Positions 1 to 5,800 are shown, counted from the stretch's first letter. The stretch: DNA of 9,418 nt from Clostridia bacterium (GCA_017547975.1 JAFYNU010000161.1:1-9418); one strand, 5' to 3'. Notes: generated from the sequence alone by a model not told the origin. A program made the numbers and translations.

Positions 1-202
1 GGTCGGCGGCCCATGCCCCCGACTTCACGTCCTCGTTGGAGCTTTTCACGTAGAGCCAGCGGCCCTCCTTGGTGATGCCGATTTTATGTATATCGTAGCG
101 GTCGGGAGACAGGTGGGAAAGCACAGAGGAAGCCGAAACACAGCTGACCTCGTGCTCCGAAGAAGCACCGCCGAAAATGACGCAAACCGAGATTTTTTTC
201 AT
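1..202 (-). CDS. ddl: D-alanine--D-alanine ligase, N-terminal part (runs off the left edge)
   Basis: ATP-dependent cytosolic ligase that joins two D-alanines for the peptidoglycan precursor. Only the first 67 codons are in the window. The sequence shows the family N-terminal signature GGASSEHEVS at residues 11-20, preceded by a hydrophobic strand (VCVIF) and followed by a stretch ending in IGITKEGRWL (41-50), which matches the usual Y-x-V-x-x-I-G-I-T-x-x-G-x-W pattern of Ddl enzymes. The start at 202 is supported by GGAGG (minus strand, 214-210) seven bases upstream and a good promoter at 292-264. The catalytic ATP-grasp domain lies outside the window, so integrity cannot be judged. A vancomycin-type D-Ala-D-Lac ligase would share this N-terminus, but nothing nearby suggests a resistance cluster. 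Confidence 0.93.
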   Translation of the reverse strand, partial: MKKISVCVIFGGASSEHEVSCVSASSVLSHLSPDRYDIHKIGITKEGRWLYVKSSNEDVKSGAWAAD

Positions 203-263
203 ATCGATTCCTCCAAAATCATCCGAAATGGGGTAATGAACATAATAAACCAGTGTACCCTAT

Positions 264-292
264 ATTATACCACGATTGGGGGGGCTTTTCAA
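264..292 (-). promoter_or_regulatory. Sigma-A-type promoter for the D-Ala-D-Ala ligase gene
   Basis: Reading the minus strand, a -35 box TTGAAA (292-287) is followed by a 17-base spacer and a perfect -10 box TATAAT (269-264). Transcription would begin near 257, giving a leader of about 55 bases before the start codon at 202. Assigned by consensus match and position only. Confidence 0.78.
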
Positions 293-334
293 GGGGAAAA
301 AGAGGAAACAATCTGCGGCTTTGGGAAGGGACAC

Positions 335-370
335 AAAAAAACCCGGGAAGGAGTGTTGACTCCTCCCGGG
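335..370 (-). terminator. Intrinsic terminator of the beta-propeller protein gene
   Basis: On the minus strand, just after the stop codon at 386, a GC-rich hairpin has arms at 370-359 and 354-342 (a 12-base-pair stem with one bulged base, capped by a 4-base loop). It is followed by seven T residues (341-335). This is a classic rho-independent terminator. It insulates the downstream ligase gene, which has its own promoter. Confidence 0.9.
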
Positions 371-385
371 CATACGGGAAAAGGA

Positions 386-1327
386 TCAGATGAAAAAGGA
401 GGCGAGAAAATCGTCCACCGGGCCGTCGTATTCGGCCTCGGCCATGTAGTAAAAACCAAGCTGGTTCCCGGCGTTGTAGCTGAGAAGGGTCTTTCCCTGC
501 CAATCGCAAAGGTCGATATCCGAATTGCTGGACAGGAAGCCGGTGCGGATTTTTGTGAGCAGCTCGGGGGACATATCGTAGGCGTAGGGCGAAATGAGCC
601 GGTCGTTTTCGTCGGGCATCAGGATGGGATTGTAGAAGCCCACCTCCCAGGTTTCAAAATCAGCAGTGCGGTAGATATAATTGGTGTAGCGCTGGCAGGG
701 AAGCTCGGTAACGGCGATCAGGTAGTAGTAGCCCCGGCTGTAGCGCAAAAGCGGTCCCCCAAGATAACGGTGGGTGGGGAAGGCGGTGCCGTAATCCATC
801 CAGGTCCAATGGATCAGGTCGGTGGAATAGGCAAAGAAGGCGGTGAACAGGATCCCCACCAGCTCGGCGGGTTCGCTTGCTTCCATGCAGAGCACGTAGC
901 CGTCGGGACCCTTGGTCAGGGAGGTGTTATAGAGCTTCCAGCCGGGGTTGGACAGAAGCTCCCGGCGGCTCCAGGTGATCAGATCACGGCTTTCAAACAG
1001 GATCAGGGTATCACCGCAGAACAAAGGCTTTTTGGAAAGAGTACCGATGACGTAAACGGTGTCATCTTCGGTATAAAGGGAGTAATAGTAGCAGTCCTCT
1101 CCAAAGCGGGAAAGGACCTCTCCGGTCTCCCGGTCCCGGATCAGGGCGTGAATGGGGACGCTGAGATCAAGACCCCGGGAAGGGTCCTCCAATTCCAGGC
1201 GGTAGAGCCGGTCATGGAAAACGAAGGGGGTGGATTCTCCGTTGGGGCTGACGGCACCCAGCTTTCGGATGGTGGGGAATCCCTTTTGCATAACAGAATC
1301 GGCGTTGTAATTGACTTCCTTGATCAT
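386..1327 (-). CDS. Predicted beta-propeller protein, family 43-like glycoside hydrolase
   Basis: A 313-residue protein without signal peptide or membrane segment, so probably cytosolic. The sequence shows a blade-associated motif repeated three times, S/T-x-D-[LF]-x-x-W, at residues 113-119 (SRDLITW), 168-174 (STDLIHW) and 221-227 (TADFETW). This motif is typical of five-bladed propeller enzymes of the GH43/GH32/GH117 type. Many aromatic YYY/GYYYL strands and a C-terminal YNAGNQLG stretch (284-291) fit the same fold. Catalytic acids cannot be assigned by eye, so substrate and activity are open. The reading frame extends upstream to 1444, but the start at 1327 is preferred: AAGGAAG lies nine bases before it, and the -10 box of a promoter (1411-1382) falls inside the longer version. 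It is monocistronic, with its own terminator. Glycosidase-like but non-catalytic sugar binding is an alternative. Confidence 0.75.
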   Translation of the reverse strand: MIKEVNYNADSVMQKGFPTIRKLGAVSPNGESTPFVFHDRLYRLELEDPSRGLDLSVPIHALIRDRETGEVLSRFGEDCYYYSLYTEDDTVYVIGTLSKKPLFCGDTLILFESRDLITWSRRELLSNPGWKLYNTSLTKGPDGYVLCMEASEPAELVGILFTAFFAYSTDLIHWTWMDYGTAFPTHRYLGGPLLRYSRGYYYLIAVTELPCQRYTNYIYRTADFETWEVGFYNPILMPDENDRLISPYAYDMSPELLTKIRTGFLSSNSDIDLCDWQGKTLLSYNAGNQLGFYYMAEAEYDGPVDDFLASFFI

Positions 1328-1381
1328 GGCGGGTCTTCCTTTCGGTAAAGTACGGGGATTTGGATGGATCTGTTTTTCCGT

Positions 1382-1411
1382 ATTATAGCACGGGACGGGA
1401 AGGGGGTTCAA
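1382..1411 (-). promoter_or_regulatory. Promoter for the beta-propeller protein gene
   Basis: On the minus strand, TTGAAC (1411-1406) is followed by an 18-base spacer and a perfect TATAAT (1387-1382). This gives a leader of about 45-50 bases before the start at 1327. It also argues against the longer upstream start at 1444. Confidence 0.7.
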
Positions 1412-1457
1412 TAGGAAAACCTGAAAATCGGTGGATTTTTCCATTCCCCGTGCCGCA

Positions 1458-1565
1458 GGCGGCCCGGGGCGGGCCGGTAGACCCGGTCCCTACGGTGGAT
1501 ATGGTGCCGCCCTTGTTGTAGGGACGCGCATTGCCCGTCCGCGGGCGACCTCAGGTCGCCCCTAC
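1458..1565. repeat. Palindrome-rich intergenic element, probably a dispersed repeat
   Basis: This stretch between divergent genes is non-coding and markedly GC-rich. It holds nested inverted repeats. GGCGGC (1458-1463) pairs with GCCGCC (1506-1511). GTCCCTAC (1486-1493) pairs perfectly with GTAGGGAC (1518-1525). GTAGGG (1518-1523) can alternatively pair with CCCTAC (1560-1565). The near-perfect palindrome GGGCGACCT-C-AGGTCGCCC spans 1543-1561. The structure suggests two alternative foldings, as in small mobile or REP-like elements. From memory, elements of the form GTAGGG...GTCGCCCCTAC are frequent between genes in Ruminococcaceae-type genomes. Only one copy is in this window, so the dispersed-repeat call is inference. 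Confidence 0.6.
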
Positions 1566-1668
1566 GACTCCCCCTGCCACATCCTGATTCTCCGCAATTT
1601 TCCACTTTCCATTTTCAACTTTCAACTTGCCACGGTGCCCCGACTTGGATAAGATACGGCAAAGCTTC
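1566..1668. other. AT/pyrimidine-rich intergenic tail beside the palindromic element
   Basis: No gene is seen here. The plus strand between about 1595 and 1628 is a run of degenerate units built from TTTTCCAC, TTTCCA, TTTTCAAC and TTTCAACTT. One 12-base word, TTTTCAACTTTC (1612-1623), recurs in reverse complement at 4649-4660 downstream of another terminator. It may be the decayed end of the element at 1458-1565 or an independent simple-sequence repeat. Confidence 0.45.
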
Positions 1669-1697
1669 TTGACGGGGATTGTTTGAAGGTGTAAAAT
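1669..1697 (+). promoter_or_regulatory. Promoter for the PAP2 phosphatase gene
   Basis: TTGACG (1669-1674), a 17-base spacer and TAAAAT (1692-1697) match the sigma-A consensus. The position is correct for the gene starting at 1731, with a leader of roughly 27 bases containing the GGGGAG ribosome site (1718-1723). Confidence 0.72.
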
Positions 1698-1730
1698 ATG
1701 ATAAAATTTTGAAAAAAGGGGAGACTATGG

Positions 1731-2621
1731 ATGGAACTCTTATACGCCATTGCCGAGCTTCGGACGCCCTTTTGGGATGCCTTTTTCGAGGCCTTTACCT
1801 TCCTTGGTTATCAAACCGCCGTTGTGGTGGTGATCTGTGCCCTGTATTGGGCGCTGGATAAGGATCTTGCCACCCGGGTGGGGCTGGGCTTCTTCTTCTC
1901 CGGCCTTCTGGTGCAGGGGCTCAAGATCACCTTCCGGGTGCCCAGACCCTGGGTCATTGATCCGGAATTTTTGCCGGTGGGGGATTCCATGGAGGAAGCC
2001 ACCGGATACTCCTTCCCCTCCGGGCATACCCAGGCGGGGACTTCCCTGTGGCTGCCCCTTGGCCTGGCGGCCCAAAAGTGGATTCTTCGGGTCCTTTTTG
2101 TGCTGATCACCCTGGGTGTGGCCTTTTCCCGGCTGTATCTTGGGGTGCATACCCCGTTGGACGTGGGGGTGGCCCTATTGCTTTCCGGGGGAATCACCCT
2201 TGGGGTGCATTTCCTGTGGGACAAGCTTCGGGACCGCCGGGGGTTGATCTGCGGGATCATGCTGGCCTTCGCCCTCTTGATTATGGTGTACGCCCTGGTG
2301 TTGTGGAAAACCGGTGTGATCACCGAGGAATACGCCGACGGAGCCTGCAAGGCGGCATCGGTGGGCATGGGCTTTGCCCTGGGTCTGTTTTTGGAAAAGC
2401 GGGTGGACTTCAAGGTGGAGGGCCTCTGGTTCGTCCGGGTGATCCGGGTGCTGGCAGGCCTTTGCGGGGTGCTTGCCATTCAGAATCTGCCCAAGATCAT
2501 CTTCGGGGATCTTTTGTGGGTCACGATTTTCCGCTATTTCCTGCTTGCCATGTGGGTAAGCTACTTCTATCCTATAATATTTGCCAAATGCGAAGGTTAT
2601 ATCGGGAAGAAAACCAAATAA
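1731..2621 (+). CDS. PAP2-superfamily integral membrane phosphatase
   Basis: A 296-residue membrane protein with the complete acid-phosphatase/PAP2 signature. Motif 1 is K65-x6-R72-P73, motif 2 is PSGH at 96-99, and motif 3 is SRLYLGVHTPLD at 133-144 with the catalytic-type R134, H140 and D144. Numerous hydrophobic segments (about 28-42, 50-64, 120-136, 143-162, 172-192, 205-222, 236-252, 262-284) predict a polytopic membrane protein. Family members dephosphorylate lipid phosphates such as phosphatidic acid, phosphatidylglycerol phosphate or undecaprenyl pyrophosphate, and the substrate here cannot be told. It is longer than the minimal bacterial PAP2 protein because of an extra C-terminal membrane region after residue 165. 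The start at 1731 has GGGGAG (1718-1723) at seven bases. An ATG four bases earlier is in another frame. It appears monocistronic. Confidence 0.92.
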   Translation: MELLYAIAELRTPFWDAFFEAFTFLGYQTAVVVVICALYWALDKDLATRVGLGFFFSGLLVQGLKITFRVPRPWVIDPEFLPVGDSMEEATGYSFPSGHTQAGTSLWLPLGLAAQKWILRVLFVLITLGVAFSRLYLGVHTPLDVGVALLLSGGITLGVHFLWDKLRDRRGLICGIMLAFALLIMVYALVLWKTGVITEEYADGACKAASVGMGFALGLFLEKRVDFKVEGLWFVRVIRVLAGLCGVLAIQNLPKIIFGDLLWVTIFRYFLLAMWVSYFYPIIFAKCEGYIGKKTK

Positions 2622-2631
2622 ATACGGCATT

Positions 2632-2667
2632 TTGACTATTGTAAAGTGCTTTCGTTTATGATATGAT
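2632..2667 (+). promoter_or_regulatory. Promoter region of the carboxyltransferase/biotin carrier unit
   Basis: The best fit is TTGTAA (2639-2644), 17 bases, TATGAT (2662-2667). A second overlapping pair is TTGACT (2632-2637) with TATGAT (2657-2662), but its 19-base spacer is less favourable. Transcription would start near 2674, leaving a leader of about 90 bases. No separate terminator hairpin for the upstream phosphatase gene was seen, so some read-through is possible. Confidence 0.65.
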
Positions 2668-2700
2668 TATCTGTAGATTGGGGTTGTGTCGTTCTCTTAA

Positions 2701-2714
2701 GGAACGGACGTTCC
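2701..2714 (+). promoter_or_regulatory. Palindrome in the leader of the carboxyltransferase gene
   Basis: GGAACG-GA-CGTTCC is a perfect 6-base inverted repeat with a 2-base centre, lying about 25-40 bases after the predicted transcription start. The first arm can alternatively pair with CGTTC at 2690-2694. It could be a repressor operator or a small RNA hairpin. It has no T run and does not resemble a riboswitch I recognise. Confidence 0.4.
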
Positions 2715-2763
2715 GGTCGAAATAAAACGTGTTTAAAATTTAGTCGCAAGAAAGGACTTTGAG

Positions 2764-4164
2764 ATGAAAGTACAGTTTACTGAAACCGTTCTCCGTGACG
2801 CCAACCAGTCGCTGATGGCGACCCGTCTGCCCTACGCCGATTACGAAGGCATCCTGTCCACCATGGACAAGGCTGGCTACTATTCGGTAGAATGCTGGGG
2901 CGGCGCCACCTTCGACTCCTGCCTGCGTTACCTGGGTGAAGACCCCTGGGAAAGACTCCGTGGCATTCGCAAGAATATGCCCAACACCAAGCTGCAGATG
3001 CTGCTTCGCGGCCAGAACCTTCTGGGCTACAAGCACTATCACGATGACGTTGTGGAAAAGTTCGTAGAACTTTCCATCAAGAACGGCATTGATATCATCC
3101 GTATCTTCGACGCTCTCAACGACTTCCGCAACCTGGGCACCGCTCTGGATGCTACCATGAAGTTCGCCACCCCCAACACCGTTGCCTCCGGTTGTATCTC
3201 CTACACCCAGAGCCCGGTACACACCGTTGCCAAGTACGTGGAAATGTGCAAGGAACTTCAGCGCATGGGCTTCCAGACCATCTGCCTGAAGGATATGGCC
3301 GGTACCATGAGCCCCTACGAAGCCGAAGGCCTCATCAAGGGCATTAAGGATGCTGTCGGCGATATGCCCGTCATCCTCCACACCCACTGCACCACCGGTA
3401 TGGCTTACATGACCGTTACCAAGGCCATCGAATCGGGCATCGATGTTATCGACACCGCCACCTCCTGCTTCTCGAACGGTACTTCCCAGCCCGCCACCGA
3501 GACCATGTTCTATGCCTGCCAGCAGTACGGCATCGAAACCGGCCTCAACGAAGACGCCATCAACAAGGTCAACGACTACTTCAAGCCCATCAAGCAGAAG
3601 TACATCGACAACAAGACCCTCAACGCCAAGAGCCTTGCCACCGACTCCCAGGCTTTGGTTTACAAGGTACCCGGCGGCATGCTCTCCAACATGATCGCCA
3701 ACCTGACCGATATGAAGGCCATGGACAAGTTCGACGCCGCTCTGGCCGAAATCCCCGCCGTCCGCGCTGACCTGGGTTATCCCCCGCTGGTTACCCCGCT
3801 GAGCCAGATGGTCGGCAACCAGGCCGTTACCAACGTTCTGCTTGGCGAACGCTACAAGTCCATCTCCACCGAAGTAAAGAACTACTTCAAGGGTGAATAC
3901 GGCATTGCTCCCGCTCCTGTCAGCGAAGAACTCCAGGCCAAGATCCTGGGCGAAGGCGGCCAGCCGGTTGACTGCCGCATCGAAGACAGCAAGCGCGACG
4001 GTTCCGACTTTGCCGCCGCCAAGGAAGCTCTCGGCGACCTGGCCCGCAGCGAAGAAGATATCATGAGCTACATCTGCTTCCCCGTACAGGCCAAGAAGTT
4101 CTTCGAAGACCGCAAGGCCAAGGAAGAAAACGTCGTTTCCTACACCATCGAAGCCATTGACTAA
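2764..4164 (+). CDS. oadA: Biotin-dependent carboxyltransferase subunit (oxaloacetate decarboxylase alpha / transcarboxylase 5S / PycB family)
   Basis: A 466-residue cytosolic enzyme that moves CO2 between a 2-oxoacid (oxaloacetate/pyruvate) and carrier-bound biotin. The TIM-barrel carboxyltransferase signature is clear: LRDANQS at 10-16 with metal ligand D12, ECWGGATFD at 43-51, LLRGQNLLGY at 80-89, the modified-lysine motif CLKDMAG at 174-180 (K176), and metal ligands H206 and H208 in LHTHCTTG. The C-terminal half carries the conserved PGGMLSN and PLVTPLSQMVGNQAV stretches of the PYC/OAD domain. It ends without a biotinyl domain, unlike the longer one-piece OadA, because the carrier is encoded separately 25 bases downstream. 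AAAGGA (2751-2756) precedes the start by seven bases. The C-ending codon choice suggests high expression. No beta/gamma membrane subunits, 12S subunit or biotin carboxylase are encoded here, so the symbol is a family label and the complex type is undecided. Confidence 0.9.
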   Translation: MKVQFTETVLRDANQSLMATRLPYADYEGILSTMDKAGYYSVECWGGATFDSCLRYLGEDPWERLRGIRKNMPNTKLQMLLRGQNLLGYKHYHDDVVEKFVELSIKNGIDIIRIFDALNDFRNLGTALDATMKFATPNTVASGCISYTQSPVHTVAKYVEMCKELQRMGFQTICLKDMAGTMSPYEAEGLIKGIKDAVGDMPVILHTHCTTGMAYMTVTKAIESGIDVIDTATSCFSNGTSQPATETMFYACQQYGIETGLNEDAINKVNDYFKPIKQKYIDNKTLNAKSLATDSQALVYKVPGGMLSNMIANLTDMKAMDKFDAALAEIPAVRADLGYPPLVTPLSQMVGNQAVTNVLLGERYKSISTEVKNYFKGEYGIAPAPVSEELQAKILGEGGQPVDCRIEDSKRDGSDFAAAKEALGDLARSEEDIMSYICFPVQAKKFFEDRKAKEENVVSYTIEAID

Positions 4165-4189
4165 TTAACCAAAAGGAAGGGTTTATAGT

Positions 4190-4588
4190 ATGAAGTATAA
4201 GGTTACTCTGAAGGGCATCACCTACGAAATCGAAGTCGAAAAGGGCGAAGCCATCCTCCTGGACGAATATGAAGCCAAGGCTCCCGCTGCTCCCGCTGCC
4301 GCTCCTGTAGCTGCTCCTGCTGCCGCTGCCGCCCCCGCTGCTGCTCCTGCCGCTCCTGCTGCTGCTCCCGGCGCCGGTGATCCTGTTGTTTCCCCGCTGC
4401 CCGGCACCGTGCTGGACATCAAGGTCAGCGCCGGCCAGGCTGTCAAGTCCGGCGACGTTCTCATGGTCATCGAAGCTATGAAGATGGAAAACGAAATCCC
4501 CGCCCCCAAGGACGGTACCGTTACTTCTGTCGTGGTTACCAAGGGTACCTCTGTCGATACCGGCGCCACCCTGGTCACCATCGCCTAA
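4190..4588 (+). CDS. Biotin carboxyl carrier protein with Ala/Pro linker
   Basis: A 132-residue carrier that holds biotin and shuttles the carboxyl group between partner subunits. Three parts are visible: an N-terminal segment at 1-30 (MKYKVTLKGITYEIEVEKGE) typical of transcarboxylase 1.3S and decarboxylase gamma/carrier subunits, a flexible linker of almost pure Ala and Pro at 31-62, and a biotinyl-lipoyl domain at 64-132. The biotin-acceptor motif EAMKMENE (95-102) contains modified lysine K98. AGGAAGG (4174-4180) lies nine bases before the start. The gene is certainly cotranscribed with the carboxyltransferase 25 bases upstream and is closed by the terminator at 4608. It differs from the fatty-acid AccB carrier mainly in context and in its short N-terminal domain. 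The natural partner is the preceding gene product. Confidence 0.93.
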   Translation: MKYKVTLKGITYEIEVEKGEAILLDEYEAKAPAAPAAAPVAAPAAAAAPAAAPAAPAAAPGAGDPVVSPLPGTVLDIKVSAGQAVKSGDVLMVIEAMKMENEIPAPKDGTVTSVVVTKGTSVDTGATLVTIA

Positions 4589-4607
4589 GTATCTGCATAA
4601 TCGCATC

Positions 4608-4642
4608 AAAAAGCCTCCGGTTAACCAAACCGGAGGCTTTTT
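4608..4642 (+). terminator. Strong intrinsic terminator after the biotin carrier gene
   Basis: A perfect inverted repeat has its left arm at 4608-4622 (AAAAAGCCTCCGGTT) and its right arm at 4628-4642, with a 5-base loop. The GC core is followed by TTTTT. Because the left arm begins with A residues it could also terminate minus-strand transcription. Confidence 0.93.
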
Positions 4643-4818
4643 ATCGTGGAAAGTTGAAAACGAAGGGCGCGAAAGACTTGCTTCGGAGTAATACAAATAG
4701 TATAATACGGAAGAAAATATACGTATCGTAAAACGGTGTTTTCCGTAAAATTCCTCTCTTTTCGGCAAATCGTTCAGTTGCGGGGGGAATGGGGGATAAA
4801 TTTTTTGCAATATACTGC
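4643..4818. other. Intergenic region with an unassigned promoter-like site and inverted repeats
   Basis: No gene is supported here. On the plus strand TTGCTT (4678-4683), a 17-base spacer and a perfect TATAAT (4701-4706) form a promoter-like pair well upstream of the ATPase gene promoter. Overlapping its -10 box begins TACGGAA (4706-4712), which pairs perfectly with TTCCGTA at 4741-4747. Inside that loop is the palindrome ATACGTAT (4719-4726). Such symmetry at a start site is what a repressor operator looks like, or the transcript may carry a structured leader of about 175 bases. The word GAAAGTTGAAAA (4649-4660) is the reverse complement of one at 1612-1623. Confidence 0.4.
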
Positions 4819-4847
4819 TTTACTGTCATAAAGAAATTTGATATAAT
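4819..4847 (+). promoter_or_regulatory. Extended -10 promoter of the ATPase/oxidoreductase operon
   Basis: TTTACT (4819-4824), a 17-base spacer and a perfect TATAAT (4842-4847) are preceded by TG at 4839-4840, giving an extended -10 element. This is the proximal promoter for the gene starting at 4890 and probably for all six genes to 9175. The leader would be about 35 bases and includes AAGGAGG at 4875-4881. Confidence 0.82.
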
Positions 4848-4889
4848 AAATCATGGCGTAATATCAAACTTTGGAAGGAGGCGGAAACC

Positions 4890-5558
4890 ATGTTTTACCC
4901 AACCGGACGCATCACCATCTATGCCGGCCACTATGGCAGCGGTAAAACCAATCTGGCGGTGAACCACGCCTTGGCCCTGGCCGGGGAGGGAAAATCGGTG
5001 AAGGTTTTGGACCTGGATATTGTGAACCCCTACTTCCGCACCAAGGACAGTGAGGCATTGTTCAAGGAGAGGGGAATCACCCTGATCGCTTCGGAATTTG
5101 CCAACACCAATGTGGATATTCCCGCCATTCCCGCCGCGGCCCAATCGGCCTTCGACGATCCCCGAAGCCACGTCATCATCGACGTGGGGGGAGACGACAT
5201 GGGGGCTGTGGCCCTGGGACGCTACCAGCGGTTTATCCTGCGGGAGGGGTATGACATGCTCCTGGTGGTCAACCGGTACCGTCCCCTGGCAAGCGAAATT
5301 CCCGATGCGGTGAAGATCGCCCGGGAAATCGAAACCGCCTGCCGCCTGCCCTTCACGGGCATTGCCGCAAACTCCAACCTGGGTCGGGAAACCGATCCGG
5401 AAACCGTCCTTTCCTCCGAAGCCTACACCCTGGCTTTGGCGGAGGCGATGAACCTCCCGGTGGTGTACCGGGCGGTAAAGCAAGATCTCTATCCGGCGCT
5501 ATCCGGAAAGCTTGATCGTTTGGAACCGGTGGAACTCACCGGCAAGACATATTTCTGA
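4890..5558 (+). CDS. MinD/ParA-like P-loop ATPase of unknown function, linked to the 2-oxoacid oxidoreductase operon
   Basis: A 222-residue soluble protein of the SIMIBI class of P-loop NTPases (MinD/ParA/Mrp/CobQ group). The Walker A loop GHYGSGKT is at 13-20. It carries the ordinary GSGKT ending rather than the deviant KGGxGKT lysine of MinD and ParA. LDLDIVNPYFR (40-50) resembles the D-x-D switch region of this class, and IIDVGGDD (96-103) is the Walker B strand. NSNLGRETD (161-169) sits where the nucleotide-base motif is expected. There is no CxxC scaffold motif as in Mrp/NBP35 iron-sulfur carriers, and no C-terminal amphipathic helix is obvious. AAGGAGG (4875-4881) is eight bases upstream. 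It is the first gene of the operon, 20 bases before the ferredoxin subunit. Assembly, activation or regulation of the oxidoreductase is a guess from context. Confidence 0.8.
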   Translation: MFYPTGRITIYAGHYGSGKTNLAVNHALALAGEGKSVKVLDLDIVNPYFRTKDSEALFKERGITLIASEFANTNVDIPAIPAAAQSAFDDPRSHVIIDVGGDDMGAVALGRYQRFILREGYDMLLVVNRYRPLASEIPDAVKIAREIETACRLPFTGIAANSNLGRETDPETVLSSEAYTLALAEAMNLPVVYRAVKQDLYPALSGKLDRLEPVELTGKTYF

Positions 5559-5578
5559 ATCGAAAGGAACACATCTTT

Positions 5579-5785
5579 ATGGCAAAGGTAACCTTCAGAG
5601 AAGATTGGTGCAAGGGCTGTGGGTTGTGCGTGGAAGCATGCCCCAAGAAGATTCTGGCCCTGTCCAAGACCCGACTCAACAGCGCGGGCTTTTATCCCGC
5701 TGAAATGACCGACCAGGAAAAGTGCATTGGCTGTGCCTTCTGTGCCACCATGTGCCCCCACGTGGTCATCACCGTGGAAAAGTAA
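5579..5785 (+). CDS. Ferredoxin-type delta subunit of 2-oxoacid:ferredoxin oxidoreductase (two 4Fe-4S clusters)
   Basis: A 68-residue electron-transfer subunit with two complete CxxCxxCxxxCP motifs: C11, C14, C17, C21 followed by P22, and C49, C52, C55, C59 followed by P60. It therefore binds two [4Fe-4S] clusters. The spacing and the opening KVTFREDWCKGCGLCVEACP are typical of KorD/VorD-type delta subunits, which pass electrons from the catalytic subunits to free ferredoxin. The start at 5579 is preceded by AAAGGA (5563-5568). The gene ends 15 bases before the alpha subunit, giving the delta-alpha-beta-gamma order usual for this enzyme family. No residues are missing. Confidence 0.95.
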   Translation: MAKVTFREDWCKGCGLCVEACPKKILALSKTRLNSAGFYPAEMTDQEKCIGCAFCATMCPHVVITVEK

Positions 5786-5800
5786 GGGAGGAAGCAACGA

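Noticed and set aside
86..1348. Plus-strand open frame of 420 codons opposite the ligase start and the propeller gene
   Set aside because: Low-complexity Gly/Val-rich product that runs through a terminator, a promoter and two minus-strand starts.
1679..1861. Short plus-strand frame overlapping the phosphatase start
   Set aside because: It is out of frame with the PAP2 motifs and uses an ATG poorly placed relative to the GGGGAG site.
2668..2763. Known riboswitch or T-box in the carboxyltransferase leader
   Set aside because: The leader is too short, has no recognised conserved core, and lacks a terminator/antiterminator pair with a T run.
2740..3387. Minus-strand open frame opposite the carboxyltransferase
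   Set aside because: The opposite strand encodes an unmistakable conserved enzyme, and this frame has no credible ribosome site.
4190..4588. Ala/Pro-rich tract in the biotin carrier as a repeat expansion or sequencing artefact
   Set aside because: Such linkers are normal in biotin carrier subunits, and the frame is intact on both sides.
4061..4810. Minus-strand open frame with Ser/Gly-rich repeats
   Set aside because: It is the reverse of the Ala/Pro linker of the biotin carrier and runs through the terminator at 4608-4642.
4789..4980. Possible small gene starting at ATG 4789 after a G-rich stretch
   Set aside because: It reads through the promoter and far into the ATPase gene in another frame. 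The G run is not a good ribosome site.
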